DNA from: Sphingomonas sp. 7/4-4
Lineage (GTDB): Bacteria > Pseudomonadota > Alphaproteobacteria > Sphingomonadales > Sphingomonadaceae
NCBI RefSeq assembly: GCF_027941955.1
Contig: NZ_CP115960.1
Coordinates: forward strand, 1,798,001-1,862,000
Direction: 5' to 3'
Length of the DNA stretch: 64,000 bases
Both the position numbers and the translations under genes were made by a program. Below the pieces are notes generated by a model. That model did no database searches, was not told the origin of the DNA, and saw nothing but the letters and a program-made list of their open reading frames with translations. Shown here in pieces: positions 7,955 to 17,917 of this stretch (the stretch's first letter is position 1; the number at the start of each line of letters is the position of its first letter).

Positions 7955-9023
7955 TGGCGGGCGATACGGACCAGGAAGACAAGACAGAATCCCCGACAGA
8001 CAAGAAGCTCGAGGACGCCCGCAAACGCGGCGAAGTGCCGATGGCCCCCGAGATGAAGCACGCCGCGATGTTCGTCGCGGCGCTCGTCGTGATGGGCGGG
8101 CTCGGTACGTACACGATGCAGAGGATGGGATCGCTGTTCGTGCGCCTGTGGGGCAGCGCCGATGATTTCCGCATGGAACCTGCCGGCGCACAGGATTTCG
8201 CCACCGGCATTTTCGGGGCGATCTTCACTACCCTCACGCCGATCCTCGTTGCCCTGTTCGGCTTCGCGTTGCTCGGCGGGTTCCTGCAGGGCCGCCCGAT
8301 GCTCTCGGCCAGCCGGATCAAGCCCAAATGGTCGAAGCTCAATCCGGTGACCGGGTTCATGCGCACCTTCAGCAAGCAATCGCTGGTCGAATTCGCCAAG
8401 ACGCTCGCCAAGCTCTGCCTCGTCGTCGGCATCGGCGCGTGGATCGCCTGGCCGCATGCCGCGACGATCGACCGGCTCGTCGGCGCCGACATGGTCGCGA
8501 TGGGCACGGCCACGCACGACATCGTCTGGGCGATGCTGGTGCCGATCGCGATGCTGGTCGGTGCGCTGGCGGTGTTCGACTTCGCCTGGCAGCGCTTCTC
8601 GTTCCTCAAGCGGATGCGGATGACCAAGCAGGAGATCAAGGACGAGTACAAGCAGTCCGAGGGCGATCCCAAGATCAAGGGCAAGATCCGCCAGCTCCAG
8701 ATGCAGCGCGCCAAGGGCCGGATGATGGCGAACGTGCCCAAGGCCAGCGTGATCATCACCAACCCGACGCACTATGCGGTCGCGCTCCAGTACGATCACG
8801 GCGCGATGAACGCCCCGGTGGTGGTCGCCAAGGGCGTCGACAATGTCGCGCTCAAGATCCGCGAGATCGCCGGCGAGCATAATATCCCGCTGGTCGAGAA
8901 CCGCCCCTCGCCCGCGCGCTCTACGCCTCGGCCGAGATCGACCACCCGATCCCCGTCGAACACTATGCCGCGGTGGCCGAAGTGATCAGCTACGTGCTCA
9001 AGATCGCCAAGACGCGGCGCTAG
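7954..9023 (+). CDS. flhB: FlhB export switch protein, frame break near the C-terminus
   Basis: FlhB controls substrate-specificity switching. The N-terminus has the family signature EDKTESPTDKKLEDARKRG, followed by four membrane helices and the cytoplasmic autocleavage site NPTH (in SVIITNPTHYAVAL). The frame derails after LVENRP; adding one C to the run at 8904-8907 restores LARALYASAEIDHPIPVEHYAA and the stop at 9021-9023, giving about 356 residues. The break falls in FlhB-C, a domain needed for hook-length control, so a real mutation would matter. A homopolymer sequencing error is more likely. Confidence 0.9.
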
Positions 9024-9037
9024 GCCGTATCGGCACT

Positions 9038-9240
9038 CGGATTCCCCTCCCTGCAAGGGAGGGAGCGATCGGATCGAAATGCGCCCCGCGCATTTCTGAA
9101 CCGCGCGGGGCGCGGTTCATCCGATCACTGGGTGGGTAAGGAAAGCCGGGCTCGATGCCCGGCTTTCCTTTCTCCGAGCCGCTCGATGGGCTCGCTGCGC
9201 TCGCACCCACCCCCGGCCCCTCCCTTGCAGGGAGGGGAGT
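9038..9240. repeat. Nested inverted repeat with terminator between flhB and katG
   Basis: Same architecture as the element at 4323-4468. Outer CCCCTCCCTGCAAGGGAGG arms and GGGTGGGTAAG/CACCCACCCCC arms surround a central perfect hairpin (9139-9169, AGGAAAGCCGGGC with GCCCGGCTTTCCT). An extra palindromic segment rich in GCGCCCCGCGC is inserted in the left arm at about 9077-9122. It should terminate the flgC-flhB operon. The following 140 bases up to katG hold no clear gene. Confidence 0.78.
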
Positions 9241-9305
9241 TTTGCGGTTGAATGTCGATACGCTCTATCGCTGCACTGCGTCATTTATTTTGGCGTTCGT
9301 GCTGA

Positions 9306-11590
<2,285 letters not shown>

Positions 11591-11619
11591 TCCCCTCGAC
11601 GCCCTTCCTGCGATAATTC

Positions 11620-11702
11620 CGTCATCCCGGCGAAAGCCGGGATCCAGAGCCAGAAACGACATCGCTCGTGACTCCTGGATCCCGGCTTTCGCCGGGATGA
11701 CG
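11620..11702. repeat. Inverted repeat CGTCATCCCGGCGAAAGCCGGG, copy 1
   Basis: An 80-base inverted repeat. The left arm GTCATCCCGGCGAAAGCCGG is complementary to the right arm CCGGCTTTCGCCGGGATGAC, separated by a short spacer. A second full copy lies at 43713-43794 and a half copy at about 40833-40858. It sits after katG, before the convergent end of fliX, and could act as a terminator. The element type is common in alphaproteobacterial intergenic DNA (from memory). Confidence 0.8.
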
Positions 11703-11728
11703 ATGTTTCAGTAAAACTTGAGCGGCCG

Positions 11729-12145
11729 TTAAGCCCGAACGTCGATCTTGGCGAGCTCGACGCGAACGCGCAGCTCGATATCCGACAGGATACCCGCGAG
11801 CACCGGATCGTCCGAGGTCTCGAAATTCTCCGACCATTCGACGATCTCGCGGAGCCGCTCGACGCTCGGCGTGCCCGTCGCGAGTTCCTTGTGGAGTTTG
11901 TCGAGCGCATCCACGCCGCGCTCGGCGTCGATCGCCTGCTTGCGCCGGCGCTCGATCGCGGGGTCTGCCGCGGCGAGTGTCACCAGCATCGCAACCGAAG
12001 GCGCGGGCTGGTTGGTGGCCGCACCTTGCGCCGGCACCGGCCGCGCCGCAGTCTCTTCACCGGCGACGGAAAAACCGGGCGCGGCCTTGGGCAGCGCGGC
12101 CAGCAGGCTGCGCGCCATCAGCGGCGTCAGGTTGTCGATGCGCAC
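11729..12145 (-). CDS. fliX: FliX flagellar assembly regulator
   Basis: A 138-residue protein whose C-terminal half matches FliX of Caulobacter in pattern: a basic RRRKQAIDAERGVDALDKLHKEL, then DDPVLAGILSDIELRVRVELAK. In Caulobacter FliX is a trans-acting partner of FlbD that couples class II flagellar transcription to basal-body assembly. As there, it is divergent from flgI. Start GTG at 12145. The only nearby FlbD is at 24742, so the pair is complete in this window. Confidence 0.85.
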   Translation of the reverse strand: MRIDNLTPLMARSLLAALPKAAPGFSVAGEETAARPVPAQGAATNQPAPSVAMLVTLAAADPAIERRRKQAIDAERGVDALDKLHKELATGTPSVERLREIVEWSENFETSDDPVLAGILSDIELRVRVELAKIDVRA

Positions 12146-12182
12146 GAAATCAGGTCCTCTCGGCCCGCATTGGCCACCTTCC

Positions 12183-12195
12183 CTCTATAAGAGAG
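12183..12195. promoter_or_regulatory. Flagellar box CTCTATAAGAGAG between fliX and flgI
   Basis: A palindromic variant of the flagellar box, 37 bases before the flgI start when read rightward and about 39 bases before fliX when read leftward. The dyad could serve both divergent genes. No GGCA-N5-TGCC repeat is present in this gap. Confidence 0.5.
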
Positions 12196-12228
12196 TTACC
12201 GCGGTTTTTCCACTTTCCCCGAGGGTTT

Positions 12229-13332
12229 ATGCACCGGTTCGCCGCTCCGATACTGCTCATGCTCCTCGCGCTGATCGCCAGCCCAGGTGCCCTGGCACAG
12301 ACCCGGATCAAGGACATCGTCGATGTCGAGAATGTCCGTGAGAACCAGCTCGTCGGCTACGGCCTCGTCGTAGGCCTCGCCGGCACCGGCGATCGCATGC
12401 GCAATGCGCCCTTCACCGAGGAATCGATGCAGGCGATGCTCGAGCGCATGGGCGTCAACGTGCGCGGCACCAACATGCGCACCCAGAATGTCGCGGCGGT
12501 CTCGATCACCGCGACCATGCCGCCCTTCTCGCGCTCCGGCTCGCGCATCGACGTCCAGGTCGCCGCGCTCGGCGACGCATCGAGCCTGCAGGGCGGCACG
12601 CTGATCGCCTCGTCGCTCCGCGCGCTCGACGGCGAGATCTATGCCGTCGCGCAGGGCAATGTCGCGGTCTCCGGCTTCAAGGGCCAGGGCGCCGCCGCGA
12701 CCGTCAGCCGCGGCGTCACCACTTCGGCGCGGATCGCCGGCGGTGCGATCGTCGAGCGCGAGGTCCCCTATTCGCTCCAGTCGGCGACGAGCCTCAAGCT
12801 CGCGCTCAAGAACCCCGATTTCGCCACTTCCGACCGCATCGCCAGCGCGATCAACGGCCGCTTTCCGGGCAGCGCGCAAGTGCTCGATCCGGGCACGGTG
12901 CAGGTCCAGCCGGCCGCCAATTTCGTCGGCAACGTCATCGACTTGGTCACCCGCATCGGCGATCTCGAGATCAAGGTCGATCAGCCCGCGCGCGTCGTGA
13001 TCAACGAAGCCTCCGGCACCGTGGTGATGAACAACGACGTACGCATCACGCCCGTGGCGATCGCCCAGGGAGGCCTGACCATCACTGTCTCCGAACGGCC
13101 GCAGGTCTCGCAGCCCGCACCGTTCTCGAATGGCGAGACGACGGTCGTCCCGCGCACCCAGGTGCAGGTCGACGACGGCAACGGCGCGCATCTCGCGGTA
13201 GTCAACGGTGCCTCGCTCCAGTCTTTGGTCAGCGGGTTGAACACGCTCGGCGTGTCGCCCCGCGACCTGATCACCATCCTGCAGGCCGTGAAGAGCGCCG
13301 GCGCGCTCCAGGCCGAGATCGAGGTACAGTGA
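12229..13332 (+). CDS. flgI: FlgI flagellar P-ring protein
   Basis: A 367-residue periplasmic protein with a signal peptide (MHRFAAPILLMLLALIASPGALA) followed by the P-ring core: TRIKDIVDVENVRENQLVGYGLVVGLAGTGD, SRIDVQVAALGDASSLQGGTL and the C-terminal SLQSLVSGLNTLGVSPRDLITILQAVKSAGALQAEIEV. It forms the bushing in the peptidoglycan layer. ATG 12229 gives the signal peptide and follows a GAGGG site. It is coupled to flgJ by overlapping stop and start. Confidence 0.97.
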   Translation: MHRFAAPILLMLLALIASPGALAQTRIKDIVDVENVRENQLVGYGLVVGLAGTGDRMRNAPFTEESMQAMLERMGVNVRGTNMRTQNVAAVSITATMPPFSRSGSRIDVQVAALGDASSLQGGTLIASSLRALDGEIYAVAQGNVAVSGFKGQGAAATVSRGVTTSARIAGGAIVEREVPYSLQSATSLKLALKNPDFATSDRIASAINGRFPGSAQVLDPGTVQVQPAANFVGNVIDLVTRIGDLEIKVDQPARVVINEASGTVVMNNDVRITPVAIAQGGLTITVSERPQVSQPAPFSNGETTVVPRTQVQVDDGNGAHLAVVNGASLQSLVSGLNTLGVSPRDLITILQAVKSAGALQAEIEVQ

Positions 13333-13619
13333 TGAACGAACTCAATGCACTTTCGGCGACATCCGCCGCCGCGCCGATCCGGAAGGTCGATCCGAAGAAC
13401 GCCGAGACGGCGAAGAACTTCGAAGCCGTGTTTCTCGGCCAGATGACCCAGATGATGCTCGAAAGCGTCGACAAGGGCGAATTCAATGGCGGCGCGGGCG
13501 AGGACATGTTCCGCGGCGTGCTTGCCGAGAAACTCGGCACCGAAATCGCCAATCGCGGCGGCGTCGGCCTCGCGCCGGTCGTGCTCGATCAGATCCTCAA
13601 GCTCCAGCAGGGAAAATAA
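13332..13619 (+). CDS. flgJ: FlgJ-type rod-binding protein lacking a muramidase domain
   Basis: A 95-residue protein equal to the N-terminal rod-binding part of FlgJ (KNFEAVFLGQMTQMMLESVDKGEFNGGAGEDMFRGVLAEKLG). It acts as a rod cap or scaffold. As usual in alphaproteobacteria the peptidoglycan hydrolase domain is absent; the transglycosylase-like protein at 53313 could supply that activity. It overlaps flgI and the next gene by one base each. Confidence 0.9.
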   Translation: MNELNALSATSAAAPIRKVDPKNAETAKNFEAVFLGQMTQMMLESVDKGEFNGGAGEDMFRGVLAEKLGTEIANRGGVGLAPVVLDQILKLQQGK

Positions 13620-14041
13620 TGACCGCTCAGCTCATCGACGCGATGGTGTCGCTCACGGCTCTCATGGAGGAAGAGAGCGAAAAGCTCGCGCGCAAGGCCT
13701 ATATGCCCGAACTGGGCGAGATCGCCGCCGCCAAGCTTCGCCTCACCGGCCGCATCGAGGCCGATTTCGCCCGCCTCAAGCGTGAATCCGCCAATTGGGC
13801 CGATCAGCTCGACGGGGAAGCGCGCAATACGCTGTCCGAAGCCAGCCGCAACCTGCGCGACGCGTCGGCGGTCAACCAGCAGATCCTGTCGCGCCAGATC
13901 GAGCTCTCGGTCGAGATGATGGGCGCGATCGCCGCCGAGGCCCAGCGCCTCACCGGCACCCGCAGCACCACCTATGGCGCTTGTGGCGGACTGGGCGGCA
14001 TGGACGCCCCCGCCCCGATCTCGATCAACGCCAAACTGTAA
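13619..14041 (+). CDS. flgN: FlgN-like flagellar export chaperone
   Basis: A 140-residue, mainly helical protein (MTAQLIDAMVSLTALMEEESEKLARK...) with the size, heptad pattern and genomic place of FlgN, the chaperone for hook-filament junction proteins FlgK and FlgL. The assignment rests on the helical N-terminus, the position at the end of flgI-flgJ and lack of other features. It ends the operon. Lower-GC accessory DNA begins right after it. Confidence 0.65.
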   Translation: MTAQLIDAMVSLTALMEEESEKLARKAYMPELGEIAAAKLRLTGRIEADFARLKRESANWADQLDGEARNTLSEASRNLRDASAVNQQILSRQIELSVEMMGAIAAEAQRLTGTRSTTYGACGGLGGMDAPAPISINAKL

Positions 14042-14163
14042 AGCGGCGGACCTTCGCGCGGTCGCACATGCGTGCCGAAACGGTGCGTATATGCGACTAG
14101 GTGAATATTTCCAGACAATGTATGCTGCATCGCGGAACCTGCCACGGATTCCGGAGATCGGCG

Positions 14164-14340
14164 ATGAACCTCCTGCAATTGCCATATTGTATGTTGGGAA
14201 CACATCATCGGGACAGGCGCCGCGCCTGGTATGATGGCCCGGTCGTCCGCAGCCATTGCACAGGCTGCGGCAAGCCGATGGTGAAGGACGGCCATGGCTG
14301 GCATCTCGCCGCCGCCGAGGCGCAGGTCGCGAACAAATAG
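14164..14340 (+). CDS. Small HCxxC zinc-ribbon-like protein
   Basis: A 58-residue protein starting at ATG 14164. It has a Cys/His-rich core YCMLGTHHRDRRRAWYDG followed by SHCTGCGKPMVKDGHGWHL. The C-x2-C plus upstream Cys and His residues suggest one zinc site. I recall similar short proteins ending in a CxxCG-P-x-V-x-D-x-HGW pattern in sphingomonads but know no function. It stands alone between flgN and the beta-helix gene. The 120 bases before it and the 317 bases after it show no other gene, apart from the GCAATGTAGGATTT motif at 14601-14614. Confidence 0.55.
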   Translation: MNLLQLPYCMLGTHHRDRRRAWYDGPVVRSHCTGCGKPMVKDGHGWHLAAAEAQVANK

Positions 14341-14657
14341 CTTTCCGACAATAGAGGCGGATATTTGTCGGGCACGGCCAAGTGCCTGCTTACGCCCCAG
14401 TTGCCGCCGGCGACGCGCCTCACGCCTCGCTCGAAAGCAGCCATTCGTTCAACTCAATGGAGAATGGCCGCAAAATGACCCAGAACCAGTCATTCGGATC
14501 ATGCCGCGTGCTGATCATAAACCGCCCTCCGCTGAGGTTGCCTGTTTGGCGCGAGTTCGCCGTCGCTGGCTGTTGGTACGCGTCTCTCGCGAAAAGTGTT
14601 GCAATGTAGGATTTCGAATGTTCCCTGTATGTTCTAAAGAGCCATGAGGAGCTACAT

Positions 14658-16536
14658 ATGTCCGCCGTTGAAAGCTATTCGTCGCTGCCGGGCCTGAAAG
14701 CGGCCACCGCGGCCGGTGCGGCGTGTCTGGTGGGGGCAAGCGGTGTCCCGGACGGAATCTTCTTCTTCACATCCGGTGATTTCACCAACGAGGACGATAA
14801 TAAGAATATCGTGAAAGCGGACAGCACGCCGCTGACCGTCGGTGCGTGGGTGCGGCAGGGGGCGGATAAAGTCACCTTTCGCCCTGGAGGCCCAGGCGCG
14901 CTGCTTCGTGATTCCGAGAGCAAGGCCCGTGAAACGAAATCGGTGCAAGATGCAGGCGCCGACCCTGACTCCCGGTATGTCGCCGAGGATGACCCTTTGC
15001 TGCCCCCAATCGGCTCGGACGGCACAGCGGCGTTCCGCATCGCCACCCGCTCCGCCGATACGTATCAGCGCATCCCGGAAATCGAAAAGACAACGCATGT
15101 CACGACGGGCCGTTATCGGCTCGATGGCGAGACTGACCCGGTTTTCGTCCGCAAGGGTGCCACGCTCATGGGCGTTGGCTACGGTTCACATCTGGACGGA
15201 TCGGCAAACGGCGACACCGTTCGCGTTGTTTTGGGCGCTGGCGACGGTGGGAGAGATCCAGGCGGCTCGCCTGCCGGCATAGAGGGTTTTCGCACCACGG
15301 GCGGATCTGAATCCGAAGGCTTCATCGCCACGGACACCGCAGGTTTTTCCATTCGCAACATGTTCATGACCGCCCCTGGCATCGGGATCCGCCTCGTTGG
15401 ACAGGCAAGCTCCGACCCTGCAACCGATGGCATTATTTCGGATGTGGAAATCGATCAGACGTCGCTCGCGATCGACATCGCAAATGCGCAGAACTTGTGC
15501 ATCACGAACATCAATCTCTTCCAATCCCGCACGGCCTTCCGCATCGGCTCAGACACACGTGATATGGTCGTGTCGAATGTGCTGGCCGCTTATTCGGAAA
15601 GCGTCGTCTATTTTGACGACGGAGCTGATCGAATTCGGAATCTAATATTCGGCAATATCGCGCTCACGATGAACACGCAGCTCGGCAACTTCACCGCATT
15701 CACCTATAGTCGCGCGAGCAATGTGCAGGCGATGTTCCACGGCTTTTCAGTTGCCAACCATAATGGTTATGCGTTCCGCCAGGACGCCGGTTTCAATAAC
15801 GATCTGTCGCTCATTGGCGGCGTGATCTCCGGCGAGCGTTCGACCACGGAATATACGCAAGGGACGTCATCAAAGGGCCTTTCGACCGGCTTCCTCGGCA
15901 CATATCTGGTCGAGGGAATCAGCTTCCTCAATCTGCGTGGCGAGGCATTCGCGATCAACGGTTCGCTGGGTCGGATGACGGTGCGCGGTGGGCGGCGCGT
16001 GATGGCGGGCGATGCGCTCAACCAATTTCTCGCGCTGCCGGAAAGCAACGCGACGCAAATCAAAGCGAAATACGGCCCCCTTACCGGCATGGTTGTAAAC
16101 TCGACTGATCGCGTGGTTCGTATTTCGATCAAGGGCATGGACGGTTTCGGATCTCGCTTTCCAAAACCCCACGCACAACTGCCTCGTCCTTCCCTACTGG
16201 GGCTACAATACGGAATACCGCGTGCATGTGCGTGGCAACCTCTCGAGATCAGGAAATTATGTCTATGGAGGTTGGGAAAATTTCATCGTCTCGGTGCGGA
16301 CCTGCTTCGACGGGGGAGCGCTTACGCAGCTAGTCGAGAAGATCGGCGAAATGCGGCCTCCAACGCGCACCGCCCCAATCGACATAGATTGCGACATTTG
16401 TTTCGGCGTGGCGCCTGGCGGTGCAGCATCACAGACCGGCGTCGCGGTCGTTCCGACTGGCTTTATCTGCATCAGCGTAGCGGGAGATAGTGAGGATGCC
16501 GGCGACTTCGAGTGGACGGCAGAGACGCTGAATTAA
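14658..16536 (+). CDS. Right-handed beta-helix, tail-spike-like protein with frame break
   Basis: About 626 residues. The N-terminus (PDGIFFFTSGDFTNEDDNKNIVKAD) resembles head-binding or capping segments of phage tail spikes. A long central part (about 100-470) shows irregular, Asn/Gly/Ile/Val-rich rungs (SIRNMFMTAPGIGIRLVG..., NLCITNINLFQSRTAFRIGS...) typical of pectate-lyase-like beta-helices. The first frame derails at about 16145; dropping one T restores DLAFQNPTHNCLVLPYWGYNTEYRVHVRGN and the stop at 16536. Codon use and GC are visibly unlike the flagellar genes, pointing to transfer. No other phage genes adjoin. Possible roles are surface-polysaccharide binding or cleavage. Confidence 0.65.
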
Positions 16537-16817
16537 CTTTCGTTTCCGGAGCTCTTCGCTTGGATCGGTGTCGGTTTCGCGTTCTTTTGCTGCGATCAAT
16601 GCTGGATGGTCCCAGCACACCGGCCAAGCGCGGATCCCCGAGCTCGCGGAACGGTAGCCTCTTTTCGTACCGCTTTGCTGCCGCTCAGTAGGATGTTGCG
16701 GTCAACGTTATCGTGTCATCCGACGCGAAAACCGTTGCTCCGCTCGCGCGCCCACAAGCGGACATTTCGTCTGTCTACTGCGTTGCATTGAACCTCTTCG
16801 CTCGTCAGTCTGCGCCG

Positions 16818-17458
16818 GTGCACAACAGGGTCTCACATCAGGCGACGAGACGCGTTCGCGAAGCGCTGGAAGCGGTCTATCGCGCGTTCGATTTGCCTCC
16901 CCCTCTGTTATCGAAGGTTGCCCATGCTGTATCGCGACGCGCGGCACTGATGTCCTGCTCACGACCCCGTTGCGACAAATCACCGGACCGGCCCTGTGGC
17001 GCTATGCATCCGGAGTCTTCCTGACGATCGGCGACCAGCGAGACTTCCGGTATCTGCTGCCGCGCATCTTGGACATATCCGTGTCTGATCCCGGAAACGC
17101 TAATGATCCTGAGGTCGTGCTGGGCAAGCTCTCGCTCGCAGGGTGGCGAACATGGGCGCAGAACGAGCAGCGCGCGATCGAAGCATTCGTTGACGCGTGG
17201 TTCGAACAGGCGCTCGCGAATGATTTAGCCGAAGCGGATGAAGGGGAGATCGGTACGGACGCTGAGAGTGTGCTGTGCGGCGCGGCGCGAGCCGGGATGC
17301 CATTGGAACGCTGGCTTTTGCGCTTGTCCGACCGGGGCGCGGCGCCGGTCTTGGCCGATATGCGAAAGCGATTCCTGAGCGAAGCGTCGGGGTTTTGGGA
17401 GTATGCACCCGTCGGTTTTCGAGAGTTGTCAGCGCTCTTAACTCAAGGGCGAGCTTAG
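16818..17458 (+). CDS. Unknown protein with EGCPCC motif, frame break
   Basis: Reading through, with one C added to the run at 16899-16903, gives REALEAVYRAFDLPPPSVIEGCPCC, then LLTTPLRQITGPALWRYASGVFLTIGDQRDFRYLLPRIL, ending at 17458 (about 213 residues). I recall a family of uncharacterised bacterial proteins with the pattern Y-P-R-P-x-x-x-x-GCPCC, but no known function. Without correction only the last 162 residues are open. The start is uncertain: GTG 16818 is one option, an upstream GTG at 16713 another. It ends convergent to flgB. The preceding 280 bases (16537-16817) show nothing I can support. Confidence 0.5.
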
Positions 17459-17508
17459 GTCCGCTTTCCACCAAATACCCGCCATTCCCGCCGGGCGCCG
17501 CCCCGCTA

Positions 17509-17912
17509 TCAGCCGCGGCCGCCCACCGCCGTCTTCAGCATCGACATCTGTTTGCGGTACAGGCCGGTCATCGCCTGGAAGTCGGCCTGGATCTCGCCCA
17601 TCTTGAGCAATTGGTCTTCGAGCGTGACGTTGTTGCCGTCGGGCTTGGTCTCGGTGATGTCCTTGTCGAGGATCAGCCCGGTGCCCACCGGCTGGATGGC
17701 GCCGAGGCTCTTCATCCGGTCGGTCAGTTGCACGCGCGGCGCGGCGATCATGCCGCTGCCGCCGACCAAAGCGGCGAAATTCGGCTCGGAGACTTCGCGC
17801 GCCTTGTAGCCCGGGGTTTCGCTGTTCGCGATGTTGGTCGCGACGACGCGCTGCCGCTCGGACAGGTTCTGCATCCGCTCGCGGATGCCGGCGAGGATCG
17901 GGGCGTGTTCAT
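17509..17912 (-). CDS. flgB: FlgB proximal rod protein, frame break at the N-terminus
   Basis: FlgB rod subunit of about 134 residues. The rod motif is RQRVVATNIANSETPGYKAREV, and the end is LLKMGEIQADFQAMTGLYRKQMSMLKTAVG. An ATG at 17912, five bases after the preceding stop, is in another frame; one missing base in the four-G run at 17900-17903 (plus strand) joins it to PILAGIRERMQNLSERQ. Without this the only start is an internal Met that would cut the first helix. It is placed after the FlaEY-like gene and far from flgC, which is unusual. Confidence 0.85.
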
Positions 17913-17917
17913 GACGA

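Noticed and set aside
11620..11702. CRISPR-like repeat
   Set aside because: A single inverted repeat copy, not direct repeats with spacers; other copies are scattered. No CRISPR array or tRNA gene was found in the window.
14382..14609. 75-codon frame after the HCxxC gene
   Set aside because: No ribosome site or recognisable sequence.
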